A stretch of 64,000 nt of DNA, from positions 4,712,001 through 4,776,000 of the forward strand of contig NZ_CP107853.1 in the NCBI RefSeq assembly GCF_036013525.1, written 5' to 3'. The DNA is from Nonomuraea sp. NBC_00507 (GTDB lineage Bacteria > Actinomycetota > Actinomycetes > Streptosporangiales > Streptosporangiaceae). Position 1 is the stretch's first letter. The number at the start of each line of letters is the position of its first letter. Below the pieces are notes generated by a model that saw only the letters and a list, made by a program, of their open reading frames with translations, searched no databases and was not told the origin of the DNA. Shown one piece after another: positions 7,210 through 13,663 of this stretch. A program made the translations under genes and the position numbers.

Positions 7210-8814
7210 ATGACAGACACCATGTCCGACGTGCCCGAGTCCGGCACCATGTCCGACGTGCCCGAGTCCGGCACCATGTCCGACGTGCCCGAGTCCGGCA
7301 CCATGTCCGACGTGCCCGAGTCCGGCACCATGTCCGACGTGCCCGAGTCCGGCACCATGTCCGACGTGCCCGAGTCCGGCACCATGTCCGAACCGAACAC
7401 CGCGTCCGCCGGCCGGTCCGACCGGGAGCGCTTCGGCGACATCCTCGCCGTCCAGCGTGCCGCCTATCTTCGCGACGGGGCGCCGTCGCTGACGAAGCGG
7501 CGCAGCGATCTGAAGAAGTTCAAGGCGGCCATGCTCGCGCGACGCGGCGCCCTCGAGGAAGCGATCAACACCGACTTCGGCCATCGCTCGCGCCACGAGA
7601 CGGCGATGATGGAAGTCCTGGGCGTCGTCCAGGGCATTGACTACCTGATCCGCAATCTCCGTCGATTCATGCGCCCGACCCGCCGCCACACCGCCCTGCA
7701 CATGCGTTCCGGCAGCAATCGCATCGAGTATCAGCCGCTCGGTGTGGTCGGCGTCATCGCGCCGTGGAACTACCCCGTCAACCTGTCGCTGATGCCGGTG
7801 GTCACCGCGATCGCCGCGGGCAACCGCGTCATGCTCAAACCGTCGAAGTTCACACCGGCGACGAACGCCGTGCTCGCGTCGATGCTCAGCGAGCTCTTCC
7901 CCGAGGAACAGGTCGCCATCGTCAGCGGCGACGGTTCCGCGTTCTCCTCCCTGCCGTTCGATCATCTGATCTTCACCGGGAGCACCGCCGTGGGGCGAGC
8001 GGTGATGAAGGCGGCGAGCGAGAACCTCGTCCCCGTCACGCTCGAGCTCGGCGGCAAGTCGCCGACCATCGTCGCCAAGGGCAGCGTGCGGGACCGCACC
8101 GTGTCCGCCATCGTCTGGGGGAAGCTCCTCAGCGGCGGGCAGACCTGCATCGCCCCGGACTACGCCCTGGTGCACGAATCCGAGGTCAACACTTTCATCG
8201 AGAGCTACGACAGGCTGGTGAAGGCCGCTTACCCCGACGGCCCGACGAGTGAGGACTACACCTCGATCGTGAACGACCAGCAGTATTCGATCCTGATCGA
8301 CCTGATCGACGACGCTCGTGCCCACGGGGCGCGGATCATCGAGGTCGGACACCGGCCCGCCGACGCCTCCCGTCGTCCTCACACCCTCGCGCCGACTGTC
8401 GTGCTCGGCGTCACCGACGAAATGAAGATCGCCCACGAGGAGATCTTCGGTCCGATCCTGCCGATCTTCTCCTACGGCGATATCGATGACGCCATCGACT
8501 ACGTGAACGCACGACCGCGGCCACTCGCGCTCTACTACTTCGGCGACGACGACGCGGACCGACGCAAGGTGCTCGACCGCACGACGTCCGGCAACGTCAC
8601 CATCAACGGCACGATCCTGCACGTCGGCCAGGACGATCTTCCGTTCGGCGGCGTCGGCGAAAGCGGCATGGGCAAATACCACGGCATCGAGGGCTTCCGA
8701 ACGCTGAGCCACCCTAAGGGCATCTTCGTGCAGGGCCGCTGGAACACCACCAACCTCCTGCGTGCCCCGTTCGGCAAGCGGGCCGACGCTTTGCTCAATT
8801 TCTTTCTCCGATGA
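7210..8814 (+). CDS. Coniferyl-aldehyde-type aldehyde dehydrogenase with N-terminal tandem repeat
   Basis: Residues about 75-534 are a class 3-like NAD(P) aldehyde dehydrogenase, with APWNYPVNLSL, LKPSKF, FTGSTAVG, the general-base segment VTLELGGKSP, the catalytic Cys in GGQTCIAPDY, and EEIFGPILP. The ending resembles coniferyl aldehyde dehydrogenases and fatty aldehyde dehydrogenases. Residues 5-58 are six identical copies of MSDVPESGT, followed by a partial seventh (MSEPN). The repeat is acidic, probably disordered, and has no counterpart in the family. A ribosome site (GGGGGAG) lies upstream of the first ATG, but every repeat also starts with ATG. It is the second gene of the TetR-controlled operon. 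Confidence 0.9.
   Translation: MTDTMSDVPESGTMSDVPESGTMSDVPESGTMSDVPESGTMSDVPESGTMSDVPESGTMSEPNTASAGRSDRERFGDILAVQRAAYLRDGAPSLTKRRSDLKKFKAAMLARRGALEEAINTDFGHRSRHETAMMEVLGVVQGIDYLIRNLRRFMRPTRRHTALHMRSGSNRIEYQPLGVVGVIAPWNYPVNLSLMPVVTAIAAGNRVMLKPSKFTPATNAVLASMLSELFPEEQVAIVSGDGSAFSSLPFDHLIFTGSTAVGRAVMKAASENLVPVTLELGGKSPTIVAKGSVRDRTVSAIVWGKLLSGGQTCIAPDYALVHESEVNTFIESYDRLVKAAYPDGPTSEDYTSIVNDQQYSILIDLIDDARAHGARIIEVGHRPADASRRPHTLAPTVVLGVTDEMKIAHEEIFGPILPIFSYGDIDDAIDYVNARPRPLALYYFGDDDADRRKVLDRTTSGNVTINGTILHVGQDDLPFGGVGESGMGKYHGIEGFRTLSHPKGIFVQGRWNTTNLLRAPFGKRADALLNFFLR
7222..7383 (+). repeat. 27-bp perfect coding tandem repeat, six copies
   Basis: Six identical 27-base units, each encoding MSDVPESGT and each starting with ATG, sit at the 5' end of the aldehyde dehydrogenase. 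The unit length is a multiple of three, so copy-number change would not break the frame. Perfect identity, including third codon positions, indicates recent expansion. Confidence 0.97.
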
Positions 8815-8848
8815 ACACCGCCGACTCAGCATGCCGTCCCGCAGGACG

Positions 8849-9163
8849 CCGGCCTGGTTCATCGCGCGCAAGCCCCGCGGCTTGGTGTGGCCGCCGCGAT
8901 CCAGTATGACCACGTCCACGTCACCATGATCCTCGGCTACAGCGGCACCTACGACTCCGGCTTCCCCACGAGCTCGCCTTCGAGCAGTGGCTGCACCGGC
9001 TGGAGGAGCTGGTCGAGGCCGATCAGCGGCTTCAAGCCGGTGAGCACGTCAGCGGGTCCGCCGCCGACACCTACAGGCAGCGGGTCCAGTTGGGCGCCAC
9101 CCAGTTCAGTGGCCGGGTGCTGCGGGCACCCACCGCCACACCGTCGACGTGGCCTACTGATCA
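8849..9163 (+). pseudogene. Tyrosine recombinase/integrase, C-terminal remnant with frameshifts
   Basis: Joined across two frame changes, the sequence reads TPAWFIARKPRGL, then VAAAIQYDHVHVTMILGYSG, then HELAFEQWLHRLEELVEADQ, continuing through GEHVSGSAADTYRQRVQ. This matches the C-terminal end of actinobacterial phage-type integrases, where QYGH and LGYSGTY precede and include the active-site tyrosine region. No N-terminal part, att site or tRNA is visible nearby. It marks an old mobile-element insertion at the border of the accessory stretch. Confidence 0.6.
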
Positions 9164-9478
9164 GCGTGGGCGGCTGAGGGCGGCCTCGGCCAGATCCGTC
9201 CACTTCTCGGCCGAGGAGTGGGGCACGACCACCCAGTCCTTCATCGCCCTGCCCTGCCCCGAGGGGTCGAACAGGGACGCCCCGGCCAGCTGGAGCGCGG
9301 CTGCGTGTTCGGGGGTGTCCCTGACCAGCCGGAACACCATCGCGCCGTCGCGCTGCAGGCTCGCGAACACCTTCCCCGCCTGATCTTTGAGCGCGGGACT
9401 CCCCATCATCCTGGAGATCCGTACACCCAGGTCGGCCAGCTCGGCGCCGACCTGCTTGAAATCCTCTTCCGCGCTCAT
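9161..9478 (-). CDS. Small TfoX/Sxy N-terminal-like protein
   Basis: This 105-residue protein has the pattern RMMGSPALKDQAGKVFASL, VFRLVRDTPEHAAAL, LFDPSGQGRAMKDWVVVP. It resembles the small single-domain TfoX-N-like proteins common in actinobacteria. Their function is unknown; the full TfoX of enterobacteria and Haemophilus controls competence, but that role should not be transferred. No membrane segment or signal is visible. It is an isolated gene. Confidence 0.7.
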   Translation of the reverse strand: MSAEEDFKQVGAELADLGVRISRMMGSPALKDQAGKVFASLQRDGAMVFRLVRDTPEHAAALQLAGASLFDPSGQGRAMKDWVVVPHSSAEKWTDLAEAALSRPR

Positions 9479-9722
9479 CGTCAGTCGGTCCCAAACTTCA
9501 TGGCGGCGTGGTCGAGCAGCACGTCGTGGCCGGGGCTCTTCCCCGCGTGACGCGATCGCCTCGGCCCCGCCTTTCCGGCAGTACGGCGGTCAGGCTAGTC
9601 GTCATGGCGGCACCGATCAAGGGCGGATGCGGGGTGCGGGTTTGTCGACCGGTTGTGCCTGCTCGGCTCGGTGTCCGCGCCTCTTGGACCGGCCACGGCG
9701 CGCTCAATGAGGTCGGCGTGGC
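9479..9722. other. No recognisable gene
   Basis: Frames on both strands are open only because of high GC; none gives a recognisable domain. The segment lies between the TfoX-like gene and the serine hydrolase remnant. Confidence 0.5.
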
Positions 9723-9902
9723 CTACTTCGACCCGGCCTGCCCGCCGCAGAGCGCCGTCTTGACGAGTCCGTCCAGCAGCTTCGGATAATCCTTGGCGAT
9801 GTCGACTGCGGCGTCGCCGGCGGTCAGCGAGGCGGTCAGGGTCTTGCTGCCGTCGGGCGTGCTGTACATCAGCGCCGCGTAGCCCCCCGGTGGGCTGCTC
9901 AC
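9723..9902 (-). pseudogene. Serine hydrolase (beta-lactamase/D-Ala-D-Ala carboxypeptidase type), C-terminal remnant
   Basis: The frame reads PPGGYAALMYSTPDGSKTL, then a TASLTAGDAA segment, ending LVKTALCGGQA. This looks like the final strand and helix of actinobacterial serine hydrolases of the beta-lactamase class C group. Everything upstream, including the catalytic SxxK and YxN motifs, is missing. Assignment rests on this short tail. Confidence 0.4.
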
Positions 9903-10047
9903 GTGGTGGACGCGTGGAGTGCTCCGCGCTACCTGCGGTAGCCACCTTTTTGTGGGTACTTGTCGGCCGCCCCATGGCGGCCTGAAGCTTGGTCGTGCGG
10001 GCCGAAGGGCCCTCACATCCAGATGAGATGGGGAGGTTGGCGGTGTC

Positions 10048-10410
10048 TCAAGAGACTGGCTGCGATGCGGCCAGCTTCTCTAGGCGGCGATGGCCCCAGT
10101 CGGAAAGCGGTGCCAGCGCTTCGGAGAGCTCATGGCCGAATGAGGTCAGGGAGTAGACGGTCTTCAGCGGCCGTACATCGTGCACCTCCCGGTGGACCAG
10201 TCCGTCGGCCTCCATCTCCCGCAGCGTCTGAGTCAGCACCTTCTCGGTGAGGCCCGGCAGCCGCCGGCGTAGCTCACCGGGGCGGCGCGGACCGGATTCC
10301 AGGAGCCAGAGCAATATCGTCTTCCACTTGCCGTCGATCACGGCGATCGCGGCGGTCACTCCGCAGACGTTCGGGTCCTGGGCACGGCTGCGCGTCATCT
10401 TCATCCCCAT
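10048..10410 (-). CDS. HxlR-family winged-helix regulator
   Basis: This 120-residue protein has the HxlR pattern: an N-terminal conserved Cys (NVCGVTAAIAVIDGKWKT), then RRPGELRRRLPGLTEKVLTQ and LREMEADGLVHREV. Such dimeric regulators commonly respond to aldehydes, quinones or redox stress and usually control a neighbouring divergent oxidoreductase. Here only 35 bases separate it from the imine reductase-like gene. Starts at 10410, 10404 or 10398 are all in frame; the last has a GGGGATG sequence at ribosome-site distance. Confidence 0.92.
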   Translation of the reverse strand: MGMKMTRSRAQDPNVCGVTAAIAVIDGKWKTILLWLLESGPRRPGELRRRLPGLTEKVLTQTLREMEADGLVHREVHDVRPLKTVYSLTSFGHELSEALAPLSDWGHRRLEKLAASQPVS

Positions 10411-10445
10411 TCATCACCGTTTGCTCATTATCGAGGAGTTAAGGC

Positions 10446-11333
10446 ATGACCTCACACGCTGAACAGTCTGCCGTCACCGTGCTCGGCCTGGGGCCGATGG
10501 GCCGGGCCCTGTCCAGTGCCTTCCTGGACGCCGGCCTGCCAACCACGGTTTGGAACCGGACGCCGGGCAAGGACGGGGCGTTGGTCGAGCGGGGCGCGGT
10601 CAGCACCCGATTGCCCGAAGAGGCGGTCGCCGCAAGCAGGTTGACCGTGGTCTGCGTGGTGAACTATGACGCGGTGGACGCCATCGTGCGGCGCGGTGCG
10701 GTCACCGACGCGCTCAAGGGGCGCACCGTCGTGAACCTGACCGCCGACACCCCGGACCGGGCCCGAGACACCGCGACCTGGGCGGCCGAGCACGGCATCG
10801 GGTACCTGGACGGTGCGATCATGACGCCGATCACGACCATCGGCACACCGGCCGGGGTATTCCTGCACAGCGGTCCTGAGGGGCTTTACCGCGAGCACCG
10901 GCCGGTGCTGGACGCTCTGGGTGGCACCCACACCCACCTCGGTGAGGACGTCGGCCGGGCGGCTGCATACGACATCGCCTTGCTCGACATCTTCTGGACC
11001 GCGATGGCGGGGTATGCGCACGCGCTGGCGGTGGCAAGAGCTGAAGGGGTCACCGCGCGGGAGCTGGCGCCGTTCGCCACAGGTATCGGTACGATCCTTC
11101 CTCCGCTCTTTGAGCAGCTCGCGGAGGACGTGGACAGCGGCAGGTTCTCCGGTGAGGGCAACCCGATCACCTCGGCGGTGTCGTCCATGGCCCATATCGT
11201 CCACACCTCCGAGGCCCATGGCATCGAGGCGGGCGTGATGCGTGCGGCCGAAGGCCTGGCGCGCCGCGCCATCGGACGGGGCCACGGCACCGACGGCTTC
11301 CTCCGGATCACCGAGATCCTCAACCCTCGGTGA
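10446..11333 (+). CDS. NAD(P)-dependent oxidoreductase, imine reductase/beta-hydroxyacid dehydrogenase family
   Basis: The 295-residue protein has an N-terminal Rossmann fold (VTVLGLGPMGRALSSAFL), WNRTPGK for NADPH, and the all-helical C-terminal domain of imine reductases (YDIALLDIFWTAMAGYAHAL). The motif LTADTPDRARDTATWAAEHG is typical of actinomycete imine reductases. They reduce cyclic imines; the native substrate is usually unknown. The AGGAG ribosome site precedes the ATG, and the gene is divergent from HxlR, which probably regulates it. A large hairpin follows the stop. Confidence 0.85.
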   Translation: MTSHAEQSAVTVLGLGPMGRALSSAFLDAGLPTTVWNRTPGKDGALVERGAVSTRLPEEAVAASRLTVVCVVNYDAVDAIVRRGAVTDALKGRTVVNLTADTPDRARDTATWAAEHGIGYLDGAIMTPITTIGTPAGVFLHSGPEGLYREHRPVLDALGGTHTHLGEDVGRAAAYDIALLDIFWTAMAGYAHALAVARAEGVTARELAPFATGIGTILPPLFEQLAEDVDSGRFSGEGNPITSAVSSMAHIVHTSEAHGIEAGVMRAAEGLARRAIGRGHGTDGFLRITEILNPR

Positions 11334-11370
11334 GGTGATCGATAGTTGGCGCCTTGGGCGTCAGAGGGGC

Positions 11371-11404
11371 GCGGGCGCCCCGCGTGCCCACGCGGGGCGC
11401 CCGC
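11371..11404. terminator. Bidirectional terminator-like hairpin, perfect 16-bp stem
   Basis: Sixteen-base perfect arms (starting GCGGGCGCCCCGCGTG) flank a two-base centre between two convergent genes, 37 bases after one stop and four bases after the other. There is no U-run on either side. It probably acts as a shared factor-independent or hairpin-assisted terminator, common in high-GC actinomycetes. Confidence 0.75.
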
Positions 11405-11408
11405 GTCT

Positions 11409-11930
11409 CTAGTCGCAGGCCTTCGCTGTGGTGCCGCTGCCCTTGTTGGCGCGACCGACCCCGGTCGTCACCGTGCCCGTGGCCTTGGCGCATACGCCGC
11501 TGGGGGCGTAGACCATGTTGCCCCAGTGGTGCCCGCCGTTCCCGGGCCGATAGGTAAAGGATCTGCTCTTGGTGCTGGTGAAGACGGTGATGGTGCCGGA
11601 GCCTCTCGTGGCGACCGACACCTCGCCCCAGTTGGTGCCGCAGTGGCGGGAGTAGAACAGCCGGATCGTGCCCAGGCTGTCCCCGACCTCGTTCCTCAGG
11701 GAGGCCTTCTTCCCGGTGTTCACCTTGGACTTGGCGCACCCGCTGCTGTAGGGATCCTTTCCGTCGTACGGGTGAACGCTCGCCGGCTCTGCGGTCCTCG
11801 AGACAGAGAGGGAGGCGGCGTCGGCCGCACCGTTCATCAGACCGGCGGCTATAAGACCACTGGCCAGGGCGGTGCCCGTGCCGAAGGCGGCCATCTTCCT
11901 GGAGATCGACGTAATGGTGCCGTGACTCAT
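11409..11930 (-). CDS. Secreted DUF2690-type protein
   Basis: From ATG 11930 the 173-residue product has a Sec signal (MSHGTITSISRKMAAFGTGT... cleaved after NGAADA). It then shows DPYSSGCAKSK, RLFYSRHCGTNWGEVS and a C-terminal Cys pair (GVCAKATG, AKACD), the pattern of the secreted DUF2690 family with conserved Cys probably in disulfides. Function is unknown; these small extracellular proteins are frequent in Streptomyces and relatives. Upstream in-frame starts would add an Arg-rich extension before the signal peptide and were rejected. Confidence 0.8.
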   Translation of the reverse strand: MSHGTITSISRKMAAFGTGTALASGLIAAGLMNGAADAASLSVSRTAEPASVHPYDGKDPYSSGCAKSKVNTGKKASLRNEVGDSLGTIRLFYSRHCGTNWGEVSVATRGSGTITVFTSTKSRSFTYRPGNGGHHWGNMVYAPSGVCAKATGTVTTGVGRANKGSGTTAKACD

Positions 11931-12431
11931 AAAGTGACGGCGGGCCTGCTTGTCAGACTGCATCGCCCGGCCCGTTGTCCCGTCGTTTGGACGTCTGGCC
12001 TTTCGCGGTCCACTCTTGCGGTAGTCAGGCTCGCGAGTCTGTGTCGAAGTGCACACTGGCGGAACTTTTTGACCGGCTGACACCACGGACGACGGCCGGT
12101 GCGGGACGTCGGCGCGACTCCGCCGGGCGACCCAGCCTCAGCGGGACTTCCCGGCCCCGATCAGTCCGCGGCAGCTGACGGCCTGGGAAGCGCCCGAAAT
12201 ACTGGCGGCATCGCCGCGATCGACAGCGCCGCGAGTAGACGCCCCGGTGCCTGACCGCGCATCCAGCCAGCAGAGCGGGCACCGATGACTTCCGGGCGGC
12301 AGTGTCGTCTAAGCATTGGCACCAGGCCACAGACGCTGCGGCCACGCGAGCGCTGCTGCCCGGGACACGCACGGTCCTCGACGGCCTTCTCGCCGACGAA
12401 AAACCTCAGCGATGCGTCCTGTGACTTCGAC
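11931..12431. other. 500-bp gap, nothing recognised
   Basis: Apart from promoter-sized sequence upstream of the DUF2690 gene, I see no domain, RNA or repeat here. Open frames on both strands show the composition of GC-driven shadows. Confidence 0.5.
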
Positions 12432-12848
12432 TCAAGCACTGAGGGCTCGCGCGACCGTGAGGCTGTCCTCGTAGATGTGGTAGCGGACGATGAGTCCTTC
12501 CTCGACCGAGAGGTGTAGCGCGAACGGCGAGGTGTAGGCGGTGCCATTGCCTCTCACCGTCTGCGCGATCTCTCCGAGCACGACAGCATCCGCGCCGTCG
12601 ACCAGGATCCGCGCGACCGACGTGCCGTTCAGTTCGGGCACATGATGGGCGCTCAGTGACCGGAAATGGTCCGCCACATCGGCCCGGCTCGACCGCGGTC
12701 GGATCCACGGCACCGCCGGATGCCCATCAGCGGGCCAGTCGAGCCGCCAGTCGAACTGCTCGGCGAACAACTCGGCGGTGCGGTCATGATCGCCCTCGGC
12801 GATCCGGCGAAGCAACTCTTCCACGATGGCGCGGGTGTCACGACTCAT
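12432..12848 (-). CDS. NTF2-like/SnoaL-type protein
   Basis: The 138-residue product fits an NTF2-like fold: an N-terminal helix (IVEELLRRIAEGDHDRTAELF), then DWRLDWPAD, and the paired strands FALHLSVEEGLIVRYHIYED. Such proteins act as small-molecule cyclases, isomerases or dehydratases, or have unknown roles. No catalytic Asp-His set can be assigned with confidence. It stands alone; the ribosome site is weak. In-frame sequence upstream of ATG 12848 is not protein-like. Confidence 0.75.
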   Translation of the reverse strand: MSRDTRAIVEELLRRIAEGDHDRTAELFAEQFDWRLDWPADGHPAVPWIRPRSSRADVADHFRSLSAHHVPELNGTSVARILVDGADAVVLGEIAQTVRGNGTAYTSPFALHLSVEEGLIVRYHIYEDSLTVARALSA

Positions 12849-13150
12849 GTCAGGAGTTTTTCCGGTCCCGTGCGGCCTGTCGATTACCTCCCACGTAAGC
12901 GAGACCCCATTCAGGGGCAGGAACGCGGCCACGGCGTAGAGGGCCCACCGCCAGCCCGAACCGGGTCTGCAGATCCGTCCCTTGAGCGAGCAACCTGGTC
13001 CGCCATCAAAGCTCGCCATGGAACCGAAACCGGACTTCCACCGTCCCTTCGATAGAAGGGATCGACCCAACCGCCTACAATTCGTATCAGTCCCGTGACA
13101 GCCCGTTCGTCGACTCCGCTGGACCCCGTTCGAACAAGGAGTACGAATCG
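12849..13150. other. 300-bp gap, promoter region only
   Basis: This stretch lies between the divergent NTF2-like gene and the small hypothetical gene. A TACAAT box (around 13075) and the AAGGAG ribosome site of the next ORF are the only signals I can point to. Confidence 0.4.
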
Positions 13151-13510
13151 GTGAATCCACACGCGCTTGCCCACCGAGCACACCGACACGGCTGGGATGT
13201 GCAGACCGTCCCGCGATCCTCCGGCCCTACGGTCATCCTGCGGCGTGATGGCTGGCGTCTGGAAATCGCGTTCGACGGTCACGCACCCAAGGAGGCCACT
13301 GCCAACGAACCCGGTCACAACGTCGGCAGACAGCTCAACCTCCGCTCGATCAACGACTTCGTGCGACAGCCACGGACAGATCGGTTATCTCGCCCGTGCC
13401 GCGATCGGCGGCAGGGCACCAGTCGCACGAGCGATCATGAAGCGGGCGAGCATCTGGACGACCGACAGAGCGACCGCGAGCAGGACGCCATACGAGATGA
13501 TGAACGATGA
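13151..13510 (+). CDS. Hypothetical protein, 119 residues
   Basis: A GTG start is preceded at nine bases by AAGGAG. The first half (HRHGWDVQTVPRSSGPTVIL, then RRDGWRLEIAFDGH) looks like genuine folded protein, while the last third is Arg/Asp-rich and may have shifted frame. I do not recognise a family. It may be a truncated gene of a previously longer protein. There is no close operon partner. Confidence 0.4.
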   Translation: MNPHALAHRAHRHGWDVQTVPRSSGPTVILRRDGWRLEIAFDGHAPKEATANEPGHNVGRQLNLRSINDFVRQPRTDRLSRPCRDRRQGTSRTSDHEAGEHLDDRQSDREQDAIRDDER

Positions 13511-13616
13511 TCGTCATCCGACGTGGGTGACGTCATCCGAACAGCTGAGGCCCGCCGTGCTCCTCATGAGCACGTCAGCCGCCTCGCCTCGCGCGCTGCG
13601 TGCCGGGGTGAAAAAG

Positions 13617-13651
13617 GCCCCGGTCCCACGCCAGGTGCCGGGGACCGGGGC
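13617..13651 (-). terminator. Intrinsic terminator of the GH3 gene
   Basis: Read on the GH3 strand, GCCCCGGTCCC and GGGACCGGGGC form a perfect 11-bp stem with a 13-base loop, followed directly by GGCCTTTTTCAC. The stem begins 13 bases after the GH3 stop codon. Confidence 0.9.
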
Positions 13652-13663
13652 GAATCGCTCGTT

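Noticed and set aside
6940..8919. 659-codon open frame on the minus strand opposite the ALDH
   Set aside because: It contains GAGLGHVGH repeats created by the 27-bp coding repeat read backwards and no recognisable domain; the plus-strand ALDH is certain.
12285..12420. Protein-like plus-strand stretch (HWHQATDAAATRALLPGTRT)
   Set aside because: No start, no ribosome site, no family recognised; too short to report as a gene.
13395..13513. Hydrophobic minus-strand stretch (SYGVLLAVALSVVQMLARFM) suggesting a membrane-protein tail
   Set aside because: It is about 40 codons between stops with no start or ribosome site; possibly the remnant of a transporter but too little to call.
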